From contig JADJCK010000003.1 of assembly GCA_016703265.1 (NCBI GenBank), forward strand, positions 248,001-312,000: DNA of 64,000 bases, in the 5' to 3' direction. Positions 15,241-22,484 of this stretch are shown here, in pieces. A program made the position numbers and the translations under genes. The first letter of the stretch is position 1, and the number at the start of each line of letters is the position of its first letter. Below the pieces are notes generated by a model that worked only from the letters and a program-made list of their open reading frames with translations, did no database searches and was not told where the DNA came from. Origin of the DNA: a bacterium. GTDB taxonomy: Bacteria > Krumholzibacteriota > Krumholzibacteriia > LZORAL124-64-63.

Positions 15241-17700
15241 ATGGCAGCCTCGAATCTGGACGCCACGAACACGCAGATGAAGACGGTCGTCTACGATGAT
15301 GCGATCGTGCGAGCTTTCTCGACCATCACCGTGGTCTGGGGCGTCGTCGCCTTCCTGCTGGGTGTGATCGTCGCCGCTCAGCTCTCGTTCTGGCAGGCCA
15401 ACTTCGGCCTGGAGTGGTTGAGCTTCGGGCGCCTGCGCCCGCTGCACACGAACGCCGCGATCTTCGCGTTCGTCGGCAACGGCATGTTCGCCGGCATCTA
15501 CTATTCAACGCAGCGGCTGCTGAAGACGCGCATGGCCAACGACATGCTCAGCTGGGCCAACTTCTGGGGCTGGCAGCTCATCATCGTCTGCGCCGCGCTC
15601 TCGTACCCGCTCGGGCTCACCCAGGGCAAGGAGTACGCCGAGCTGATCTGGCCCATCGACCTGATGGTCGTCGTGGTCTGGGTCATCTTCGCCGTGAACT
15701 TCTTCTGGACGCTGGCGATCCGGAACGAGAAGAACCTCTACGTGGCGATCTGGTTCTACATCTCGACGATCGTCACCATCGCCGTGCTCTACATCGTCAA
15801 CAACCTGCAGCTGCCGACCAGCCTGACGCACAGCTACCCGATCTTCGGCGGCGTGCAGGACGCGCTGGTGCAGTGGTGGTACGGCCATAACGCCGTGGCC
15901 TTCTTCCTGACTACGCCGCCCCTGGGCCTGATGTACTACTTCATGGTGAAGGCCGCCGAGCGCCCCGTGTACTCGTACCGCCTGTCGGTCGTGCACTTCT
16001 GGTCGCTGATCTTCCTCTACATCTGGGCCGGCCCGCACCACCTGCTCTACACGGCGCTGCCCGACTGGGCGCAGTCCCTCGGCATGGTCTTCTCGATCAT
16101 GCTGTGGGCGCCGTCCTGGGGCGGCATGCTCAACGGCCTGCTCACGCTGCGCGGCGCCTGGGACAAGCTGCGCACCGATCCCGTGATCAAGTTCTTCGTC
16201 GTCGCCGTCACCTTCTACGGCATGTCGACGTTCGAGGGTCCGCTGCTGTCGATCAAGAGCGTCAGCGCGCTGGGCCATTACACCGACTGGATCATCGGCC
16301 ACGTGCACGGCGGTGCGCTGGGCTGGAACTCGTTCATGACGTTCGGCATCCTCTACTGGCTGGTGCCGCGCCTGTACGGGACGAAGCTCTACAGCAACAA
16401 GCTGGCCGAGCTGCATTTCTGGATCGGCACCATCGGCATCCTGATGTATGTCGTCTCGATGTGGGTCAGCGGCGTGAGCCAGGGCCTGTTCTGGCGCGCG
16501 CTGGACGCCGAAGGCTTCCTGAAGTACCCGGACTTCATCGAGGGCCTCTCGAACAGCACGGCCATGTACCACACGCGCCTGATGGGCGGCGTGCTGTTCT
16601 TCCTGGGTTCGTTCCTGCTGGTCTGGAACCTGATCATGACCGCCCGCCAGGGCAAGCCGGTCACCGTCAGCGTGCAGGTGCCCGCCCGGCGGCCCGCCGG
16701 CGACAATGTCGGCGCCTGGCAGCTGCTGACCAGCGCCCCGATGATGTTCATGATCGGCCTGATCGTGCTGTCGGTCTGGTTCGGCGCCTCGGGCACCATG
16801 CTGAGCCCGGTGGTGCTGGCGCTCCTGATCGTCATCAGCGTGGCGATGATCATCTCCTACGGCCTGCAGCAGAAGCGCTGGGGCTACTGGTACGGGCTGG
16901 TCGAGCGCAACGCGCTGGTGTTCACGATCATGGCCCTGCTGGCGATCCTGGTCGGCGGCGCGGTCGAGATCATCCCGACGGTCATGGCCAGCAACAAGGT
17001 GCCGCTGAACATCACCGAGCAGATGATCGCCGCGGACCCGACCCTGGCCGAGACGGCCAAGTGGGTGCAGAAGCCGTACAGTCCGCTGGAGCTGGCCGGC
17101 CGCGACATCTACATCCGCGAGGGCTGCTACACCTGCCACAGCCAGATGATCCGCCCGTTCCGGCACGAGGTGCTGCGCTACGGCGAATACTCGCGCCTGG
17201 AAGAGTCGCTGCTCGACCATCCCTTCCAGTGGGGCAGCAAGCGCACGGGCCTGGACCTGGCGCGCGTCGGCGGCAAGTACGACAACCTGTGGCACTACCT
17301 GCACCTGTCCGACCCGCGGTCGACGTCGCCGGCCTCGAACATGCCGACGTACAAGCACTTCAAGACGGCGACGGTGAACCCCGCGACGGTGAAGCATCGC
17401 ATGTCGGTGCAGGCCAAGCTGGGCGTGCCGTACACCGAGCAGGACCTGGCCCTGGCCGAGCAGCGCTACGCGAGCCAGGCCCGGCTCATCACCGCCGACC
17501 TGGCGGCCAAGAGCGTGACCCTGTCTCCCGACAGCGAGATGGCGGCGGTCATCGCCTACCTGCAGCGCCTGGGTCGTGGCCCGCAGCCGCTGGAGCCGGC
17601 GCCGCCGGCACCGCCGGTCCCGGCGCCCGCGCCGGCGCCCGCGACCGCACCGGCGGATACGACAGTGACCGCGCTGGCGACGACGCCGGCCGGTCAGTAG
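15241..17700 (+). CDS. ccoNO: cbb3 cytochrome oxidase, fused subunits I and II (CcoN-CcoO)
   Basis: A single protein of 819 residues. Residues about 20-490 are CcoN, with about 12 membrane helices, H69 in LRPLHTNAA (low-spin haem b), GHNAVAFFLT and WAGPHHLLYT (CuB) and GHVHGGALGWNS (haem ligands). After a linker, about 560-780 is CcoO with a membrane helix, one haem c motif CYTCH at 629-633 and the conserved SQMIRPF and YSRLEE segments. A Pro/Ala-rich tail ends it. This is the oxygen-reducing, proton-pumping high-affinity oxidase core. ATG 15241 lies 12 bases after GGAGG and GTG 15232 only 3 bases after, so the first three residues are uncertain. N-O fusion is known in Bacteroidetes-related groups. 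Confidence 0.95.
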   Translation: MAASNLDATNTQMKTVVYDDAIVRAFSTITVVWGVVAFLLGVIVAAQLSFWQANFGLEWLSFGRLRPLHTNAAIFAFVGNGMFAGIYYSTQRLLKTRMANDMLSWANFWGWQLIIVCAALSYPLGLTQGKEYAELIWPIDLMVVVVWVIFAVNFFWTLAIRNEKNLYVAIWFYISTIVTIAVLYIVNNLQLPTSLTHSYPIFGGVQDALVQWWYGHNAVAFFLTTPPLGLMYYFMVKAAERPVYSYRLSVVHFWSLIFLYIWAGPHHLLYTALPDWAQSLGMVFSIMLWAPSWGGMLNGLLTLRGAWDKLRTDPVIKFFVVAVTFYGMSTFEGPLLSIKSVSALGHYTDWIIGHVHGGALGWNSFMTFGILYWLVPRLYGTKLYSNKLAELHFWIGTIGILMYVVSMWVSGVSQGLFWRALDAEGFLKYPDFIEGLSNSTAMYHTRLMGGVLFFLGSFLLVWNLIMTARQGKPVTVSVQVPARRPAGDNVGAWQLLTSAPMMFMIGLIVLSVWFGASGTMLSPVVLALLIVISVAMIISYGLQQKRWGYWYGLVERNALVFTIMALLAILVGGAVEIIPTVMASNKVPLNITEQMIAADPTLAETAKWVQKPYSPLELAGRDIYIREGCYTCHSQMIRPFRHEVLRYGEYSRLEESLLDHPFQWGSKRTGLDLARVGGKYDNLWHYLHLSDPRSTSPASNMPTYKHFKTATVNPATVKHRMSVQAKLGVPYTEQDLALAEQRYASQARLITADLAAKSVTLSPDSEMAAVIAYLQRLGRGPQPLEPAPPAPPVPAPAPAPATAPADTTVTALATTPAGQ

Positions 17701-17710
17701 GGGGATCGGG

Positions 17711-17914
17711 ATGTTCCAGGAGTTCTTCTCGCGCAGCACGCTGCTGGTGTGGCCCCTGGTCGGGCTGCTGATCAGCGTTGCGTTCTTCGTCGGGGTGCTG
17801 GCCTTTGTTTTCCTGGGCCTGCGCGACCGGGGACGCGTCTCGGAATTGGCGGCGCTGCCGTTCGGCGACAACGAGGAAACTATCGAAGCCCATGCCAACG
17901 GGAGGGCCGGCTAA
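17711..17914 (+). CDS. ccoQ: CcoQ/FixQ-like small oxidase subunit
   Basis: A 67-residue protein with one membrane helix (about 11-35, LLVWPLVGLLISVAFFVGVL) and a short polar tail. Its position between ccoNO (10-base gap) and ccoP (directly adjoining, its TAA touching the ATG) is that of CcoQ, the small subunit that stabilises the cbb3 complex. Sequence conservation in CcoQ is low, so the call rests mainly on size, topology and place. Confidence 0.75.
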   Translation: MFQEFFSRSTLLVWPLVGLLISVAFFVGVLAFVFLGLRDRGRVSELAALPFGDNEETIEAHANGRAG

Positions 17915-18511
17915 ATGAGCGACAACCACGACAACACTCGCGACAACCGTGCCGACTACCAGCAGGACACGGTCATGGCCCACGAGTACGACGGCATCAA
18001 GGAGTTCGACAACCGGTTGCCGAACTGGTGGATGTGGATCATGTGGGGGTCGATCGTCTTCGCCCTCGCCTACTGGCTCGTGTTCCACACGCTCAGCCTG
18101 AAGCCGCTGTCGGTCGAGAAATTCGAGACGACGATGCAGAAGGCCCAGGAACTGCAATTGGCGCGGGCCGCGGCCCAGGGCGTCGACAACAACTTCCTGG
18201 TCATGATGAGCCAGACCGCGTCGAAGACTACCGAGGGCCGCGACATCTTCGTGAAGCACTGCGTGGCCTGCCATCTGGACAAGGGGCAGGGCCTGGTCGG
18301 CCCGAACCTGACGGACGGCGTCTGGATCCACGGCTGCGAGCCGATGGCCATGCTCAAGACCGTGACCGACGGCGTGCCCGCCAAGGGCATGCCCGCCTGG
18401 CAGAACCAGCTGGGACCGTCGCGCGTGCAGGCGGTGGTGGCATACGTGATGACCATCCGCGGCACGAACGTGCCGGGCAAGGCCCCCGAAGGCCAGCCTT
18501 GCCAGTTCTGA
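17915..18511 (+). CDS. ccoP: cbb3 cytochrome oxidase subunit III with a single haem
   Basis: A protein of 198 residues starting at ATG 17915, 8 bases after GGGAGGG. The N-terminal EYDGIKEFDNRLPNWW motif and one membrane helix (about 46-66) are characteristic of CcoP. Only one CxxCH is present (CVACH, 116-120), followed by GLVGPNLTDGVWIHG and an axial Met in AKGMPAW. Standard CcoP proteins have two cytochrome c domains and about 300 residues, so this one lacks the second haem. The electron route into the oxidase must be shorter here or use another cytochrome. A strong terminator follows at 18535. Confidence 0.92.
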   Translation: MSDNHDNTRDNRADYQQDTVMAHEYDGIKEFDNRLPNWWMWIMWGSIVFALAYWLVFHTLSLKPLSVEKFETTMQKAQELQLARAAAQGVDNNFLVMMSQTASKTTEGRDIFVKHCVACHLDKGQGLVGPNLTDGVWIHGCEPMAMLKTVTDGVPAKGMPAWQNQLGPSRVQAVVAYVMTIRGTNVPGKAPEGQPCQF

Positions 18512-18534
18512 ACGGGCCCCATCGGGCCCGCGAG

Positions 18535-18570
18535 GAGGGCGGTCGCTTTTCAGCGGCCGCCCTCTTACTT
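18535..18570 (+). terminator. Rho-independent terminator after ccoP
   Basis: A 13-base-pair stem with one G-T wobble (18535-18547 with 18552-18564), a TTTC loop and the tail TTACTT. It marks the end of the ccoI-S-NO-Q-P transcript and suggests that ccoG has separate or reduced expression. Confidence 0.85.
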
Positions 18571-18638
18571 TGCGCAAAAGGACAGGAACCGGCTCGGACA
18601 TCGCCTGGGGCGAGGGCCCGCCGGGGAAGGACGGAACG

Positions 18639-20096
18639 ATGAGTGACCAGGACAACTCCCGCGGCACGGACGCACCGCAGCCCGCCGACACCACCGGCGG
18701 CGACGCCGCCGGCCGGCGCTCGAAGAAGCGGCAGCCCGACCTCAACAGCGTCTATTCGATCAACGCCGACGGGTCGCGCAACTTCCTGCAGGTCGCCGAC
18801 GTGCGCGGCCGCTGGACCGTGCGCAAGTACATCATCTACTACTTCCTCATCGCCATCTACCTGGCGGCGCCGTGGATCACGATCGGCGGGCACCCGATGG
18901 TGCTGATCGACATCCCGCAGCGTTCGGCGTACCTGATGGGCGCCACGTTCACGAACCAGGACTTCCACCTGTTCTTCTTCGTGCTGATCGGCGGGGGCAT
19001 CGGCCTGTTCGTGGCCACGTCGCTGTTCGGTCGTGTGTGGTGCGGCTTCGCCTGCCCGCAGACCGTGTTCATGGAAGGTGTGTACCGTCCCATCGAGCGC
19101 CTTCTCGAGGGCGATCGGGCCACGCGGATGAAGCGCAACAAGCAGGGCGGCGCCGATGCGATCTGGCGCAAGACGGTCAAGCACGCCGTGTTCCTCTTCC
19201 TGAGCTGGAACTTCGCGATCGCCTTCATGTGCTACTTCATCCCGACGCGGACGATGGCCGGCATCATCCCGTTCTTCGAAGGGAACACCACGGCGCTCAT
19301 CTGGTCGCTGTTCTGGACCGGGCTGCTGTACTTCGACTACAGCTGGTTCCGCGAACAGACGTGCCTGATCATCTGCCCCTACGGGCGCCTGCAGTCGACG
19401 CTGGTGGACTTCGATACCATCATCATCGGCTACGACCAGAAGCGCGGCGAGCCGCGCAGCCACGGCGTGGACTCGGGCGGCGACTGCATCGACTGCCGCC
19501 GCTGCGTGGACGTCTGCCCGACCGGCATCGACATCCGCAACGGGCTGCAGATGGAGTGCATCGGCTGCACGAACTGCATCGACGCCTGTGACGAGATCAT
19601 GGACAAGATCGGCAAGCCGCGGGGCCTGGTGCGGTTCGACTCGTCGCGCGGGTTCGAGACCGGCATGTCGCGGCTGCTGCGGCCGCGGTTCTTCCTGTAC
19701 GGCGCCATCATCGCGGTACTGGTGACGCTGTTCGTGATGCGCGCAACCTCGCGCGAATCGTTCCAGGTGACGGTGATGCGGTCGCAGGGCCTGCCGTTCA
19801 CGATCGAGAACGGCGTGATCCGCAACCTCTACACGCTGCACCTGCAGAACAAGACCGACTCGGAACGGGTGTACCGCCTGGGCGCCTCGCCGGGCACGCT
19901 GGCGGGACATGCCGGCGTGGAGTACATCATCCCCCAGGACCGCATCGCGCTGCCGGCGCTGGCCGACCGCCAGTTGACGGTGTTCGTATCGATGCCGATG
20001 ACGAGCTACACGGAGTCGCAGGAGTTCGCGTTCACGGTGACGGATTCCATCGGCGGCATCACCCAGGACATCTTGGTGCGCTTCCGCGGGCCCTGA
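18639..20096 (+). CDS. ccoG: Cytochrome c oxidase accessory protein CcoG (RdxA/FixG)
   Basis: A 485-residue membrane ferredoxin. About five membrane helices include the WCGFACPQTVFMEG motif. Two cluster-binding sets follow: C283, C286, C289, C293 (CIDCRRCVDVCPTGID) and C307, C310, C313, C317 (CIGCTNCIDAC). The last ~110 residues are a periplasmic Ig-like domain. CcoG is a copper reductase that supplies Cu(I) for the cbb3 oxidase. ATG 18639 gives a normal N-terminus with a polar lead and then NSVYSINADGSRNFL. It follows the ccoP terminator by about 70 bases and is 27 bases ahead of a small membrane-protein gene. Confidence 0.95.
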   Translation: MSDQDNSRGTDAPQPADTTGGDAAGRRSKKRQPDLNSVYSINADGSRNFLQVADVRGRWTVRKYIIYYFLIAIYLAAPWITIGGHPMVLIDIPQRSAYLMGATFTNQDFHLFFFVLIGGGIGLFVATSLFGRVWCGFACPQTVFMEGVYRPIERLLEGDRATRMKRNKQGGADAIWRKTVKHAVFLFLSWNFAIAFMCYFIPTRTMAGIIPFFEGNTTALIWSLFWTGLLYFDYSWFREQTCLIICPYGRLQSTLVDFDTIIIGYDQKRGEPRSHGVDSGGDCIDCRRCVDVCPTGIDIRNGLQMECIGCTNCIDACDEIMDKIGKPRGLVRFDSSRGFETGMSRLLRPRFFLYGAIIAVLVTLFVMRATSRESFQVTVMRSQGLPFTIENGVIRNLYTLHLQNKTDSERVYRLGASPGTLAGHAGVEYIIPQDRIALPALADRQLTVFVSMPMTSYTESQEFAFTVTDSIGGITQDILVRFRGP

Positions 20097-20123
20097 GCCG
20101 CGCCGGAACGCGAAGGACGGGGC

Positions 20124-20369
20124 ATGCGGAAGTGGCTGTACGACAACCCGTGGATCTGGGTGGTGCTGTTCCTGGCCTGCCTGATCGGGGCCAGCGTGGC
20201 GACGGTGATCATCGCCGAGGTGAACAAGCCGGAGATCGTCAAGCCGAAGACGCCCCGCAAGTCCCGGGGCGGCACGCCGTCCTCGCAGGCCGCCATGTGG
20301 CGGTGGGACAAGACGTTGGATGGCTCGGCCCGCGAGGTTGCCCCGCGCACCTTTCAGACCGGTTTTTAG
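20124..20369 (+). CDS. Small single-helix membrane protein at the end of the cco block
   Basis: An 81-residue protein with one membrane helix (about 11-32) and a basic, Ser/Pro-rich tail. It follows ccoG by 27 bases, with a GGACGGGG stretch upstream of the ATG. That is the place of ccoH/fixH in many cco operons, but the protein is only half the usual CcoH length and lacks its periplasmic domain. I therefore do not assign ccoH. It may be a shortened assembly factor or an unrelated small protein. Confidence 0.6.
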   Translation: MRKWLYDNPWIWVVLFLACLIGASVATVIIAEVNKPEIVKPKTPRKSRGGTPSSQAAMWRWDKTLDGSAREVAPRTFQTGF

Positions 20370-20386
20370 TCATTTCGATATTGTCT

Positions 20387-20415
20387 TTGTTCGCTAACCG
20401 AACATAGTGTATGAT
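20387..20415 (+). promoter_or_regulatory. Candidate promoter of the GH16 gene
   Basis: TTGTTC (20387-20392) and TATGAT (20410-20415) are 17 bases apart in an AT-rich patch between the cco block and the glucanase. Inside it, GTTCG (20389-20393) and CGAAC (20399-20403) form an inverted repeat with a 5-base spacer, a possible operator within the promoter. The acs promoter candidate has the same TTGTTC-N17-TATGA layout. Confidence 0.6.
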
Positions 20416-20507
20416 ATGTGGCGCACGGGCCTGCCCCGCAAAGGGCTGGGCTCCCAACCCCGGCGGCCGGGATCCAGCCGCCAGCGCCAGCGCCGGAGGA
20501 CCACCGC

Positions 20508-22406
20508 GTGACACGCCACAGCCTCAGCACCCTGCTTTGCGTGACAGCCCTGGCGATCCTCGCCATGGCCGGCGCGACGACCCGCGCGGTCGCCTCGTGG
20601 TCGCTCGTCTGGGCGGACGAGTTCAACGGCACCAGCCTGGACGCCGCGAACTGGACGCCGGATATCGGCAACGGCTGTCCCGACCTGTGCGGCTGGGGCA
20701 ACAACGAGCTGCAGTACTACCGCTCCCAGAATGTGGCCGTCACCGGCGGCAACCTCGTCCTGACCACCCGCGCCGAGTCGTACGGCGGCTCCGCCTTCAC
20801 CTCGGGCAAGGTCCACACGCGGGACAAGCATTCGTTCCTGTACGGGCGCGTCGAGATGCGCGCAAAGCTGCCCACCGGCGGCGGCATGTGGCCGGCCTTC
20901 TGGATGATGCCGCAGGACAACGTCTACGGAGGCTGGGCGTCGAGCGGCGAGATCGACATCATGGAGTCCGCGAACGGCACCACCTCGGTCGGCGGTGCGC
21001 TGCACTACGGCGGCACCTATCCCGCGAATACATCCACGAGTTCGTCGTACTCGCTGGGCGGCGCCAACTTCGCCGACGCCTTCCATGTCTACGCCGTCGA
21101 GTGGGAACCCGACACGATCCGCTGGTATGTGGACGGCGTCCTGTTCATGACGCGCACCAGCGCGCAGTGGTACTCGAACGCGGTTCCGGGCAATGCGCGC
21201 GCCCCGTTCGACCAGCCGTTCTACATCATCCTGAACGCCGCGGTCGGCGGCTGGTACACCGGCTGCACCAGCTCGGCCTGCGTCACCGCGAGCCTGCCCC
21301 AGCAGTACCTCATCGATTATGTCCGGGTCTACGAGGACATCCTGAACGCCGAACCGGTGGTCACGATCACCGCGCCGGCGCCCGCCGCCACGCTTCCGGC
21401 CGGCGACATCACCATCACCGCCACGGCAAGTGATGCCGATGGCACGGTGGACCTGGTCGAATTCTATAACGGCGCGACGCTGCTCGGCACCGATGCGACC
21501 GCGCCCTACGAATACACCTGGACCTCCGTTGCCGCGGGCTGCTACGCGCTCGGCGTCCGCGCTGTCGACAACCTGGGCGGCAGCGGCAGCGCCGCGGTCG
21601 ACGTGACGGTCGGCGCAGGCTGCGGCCAGGCTGCCTACACGGGCAATCCGATCATCTTGCCGAGCCGGATCCAGGCCGAGGACTACGACGTGGGCGGGAC
21701 CGGCATCGCCTACCTTGACGTCGACGCCACCAACAACGGCGGGCAGTACCGCCCGGCCGAGGGCGTCGACATCGAAGCCTGTTCGGACACCGGCGGCGGC
21801 TACAACACGGGCTGGACCAATCCCGGCGAGTGGATGGAGTACACGGTCACGGCCCCGACGGCCGGCGGCTACACCATCCGGGCCCGCGTCTCGTCGCTGC
21901 AGGGCGGCGGCGCATTCCGCCTCGAGTTCAACGGCGTCGACAAGACGGGCAGCATCAGCGTCCCCAACACGACCGGCTGGCAGACGTGGACCACCATCTC
22001 GAAATCGGTGTTCCTGCAGGCCGGCACGCAGGTGATGCGGTTCGTACCGACGGCCGCGGGCTTCAACCTCAACTGGTTCGAGTTCGCCAGCGGCGCCTCG
22101 GCGGTGCAGCCCGGCCTGCAGCCTGCGGGCTACGCGCTGCACCCGTGCCATCCGAACCCGTTCAACCCGTCCACGACGATCAGCTTCGACCTGCCGGAGC
22201 CGGCGGCGGTGCGCCTGGCGATCCACGACCTGTCCGGCCGACTGGTGAGGACACTGGTGGCCGGCGAGATGACCGGCAGCGGCCGCCACGAGGTCGTCTG
22301 GAACGGTCGCGATGAAGCGGGCCAGGTCATGGCGGCGGGCGTGTACTTCTACCGGCTCGATGCGGCGGGATACTCCGAGACCCGGCGGATGACGCTGCTG
22401 AAGTAG
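20508..22406 (+). CDS. Secreted GH16 beta-glucanase with Ig-like, CBM6 and C-terminal sorting-type domains
   Basis: A 632-residue secreted protein from GTG 20508, 7 bases after CGGAGGA. A signal peptide (hydrophobic 9-25) leads into a GH16 domain (about 28-280) with WADEFNG and the catalytic signature GEIDIME, where E148, D150 and E153 are the active-site acids; laminarinase-type beta-1,3-glucanase activity is most likely. A Big-type Ig domain follows (about 285-370, ITATASDADGTVDLVEFY), then a CBM6 domain (about 380-525, IQAEDYD and WTNPGEWMEY). The last ~85 residues are a FlgD-like domain with HPNPFNPSTTISFDLPE, used in FCB-group bacteria for export or anchoring. The protein probably digests external polysaccharide. 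It is separated from the next gene by a convergent terminator. Confidence 0.93.
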   Translation: MTRHSLSTLLCVTALAILAMAGATTRAVASWSLVWADEFNGTSLDAANWTPDIGNGCPDLCGWGNNELQYYRSQNVAVTGGNLVLTTRAESYGGSAFTSGKVHTRDKHSFLYGRVEMRAKLPTGGGMWPAFWMMPQDNVYGGWASSGEIDIMESANGTTSVGGALHYGGTYPANTSTSSSYSLGGANFADAFHVYAVEWEPDTIRWYVDGVLFMTRTSAQWYSNAVPGNARAPFDQPFYIILNAAVGGWYTGCTSSACVTASLPQQYLIDYVRVYEDILNAEPVVTITAPAPAATLPAGDITITATASDADGTVDLVEFYNGATLLGTDATAPYEYTWTSVAAGCYALGVRAVDNLGGSGSAAVDVTVGAGCGQAAYTGNPIILPSRIQAEDYDVGGTGIAYLDVDATNNGGQYRPAEGVDIEACSDTGGGYNTGWTNPGEWMEYTVTAPTAGGYTIRARVSSLQGGGAFRLEFNGVDKTGSISVPNTTGWQTWTTISKSVFLQAGTQVMRFVPTAAGFNLNWFEFASGASAVQPGLQPAGYALHPCHPNPFNPSTTISFDLPEPAAVRLAIHDLSGRLVRTLVAGEMTGSGRHEVVWNGRDEAGQVMAAGVYFYRLDAAGYSETRRMTLLK

Positions 22407-22421
22407 GCGCGCGTAAGACAC

Positions 22422-22462
22422 CACGGGCCCGGGCCACGCTGACGGCGCGGCACGGGCCCGTG
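22422..22462. terminator. Bidirectional terminator between convergent genes
   Basis: CACGGGCCCG (22422-22431) pairs perfectly with CGGGCCCGTG (22453-22462) around a 21-base loop and is followed by TTCGTTCA. It lies 15 bases past the GH16 stop and 22 bases before the stop of the converging GT2 gene. Confidence 0.6.
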
Positions 22463-22484
22463 TTCGTTCACGGACGCGCGCGGC

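Noticed and set aside
15505..17898. A minus-strand open frame of about 800 codons opposite ccoNO.
   Set aside because: It is rich in Arg, His, Gln and Val with no recognisable domain, opposite a certain oxidase gene with all haem and copper ligands.
20389..20403. GTTCG-N5-CGAAC as a possible LexA/SOS box.
   Set aside because: The order is opposite to the Gram-positive CGAAC-N4-GTTCG box and the gene is a glucanase with no link to DNA damage.
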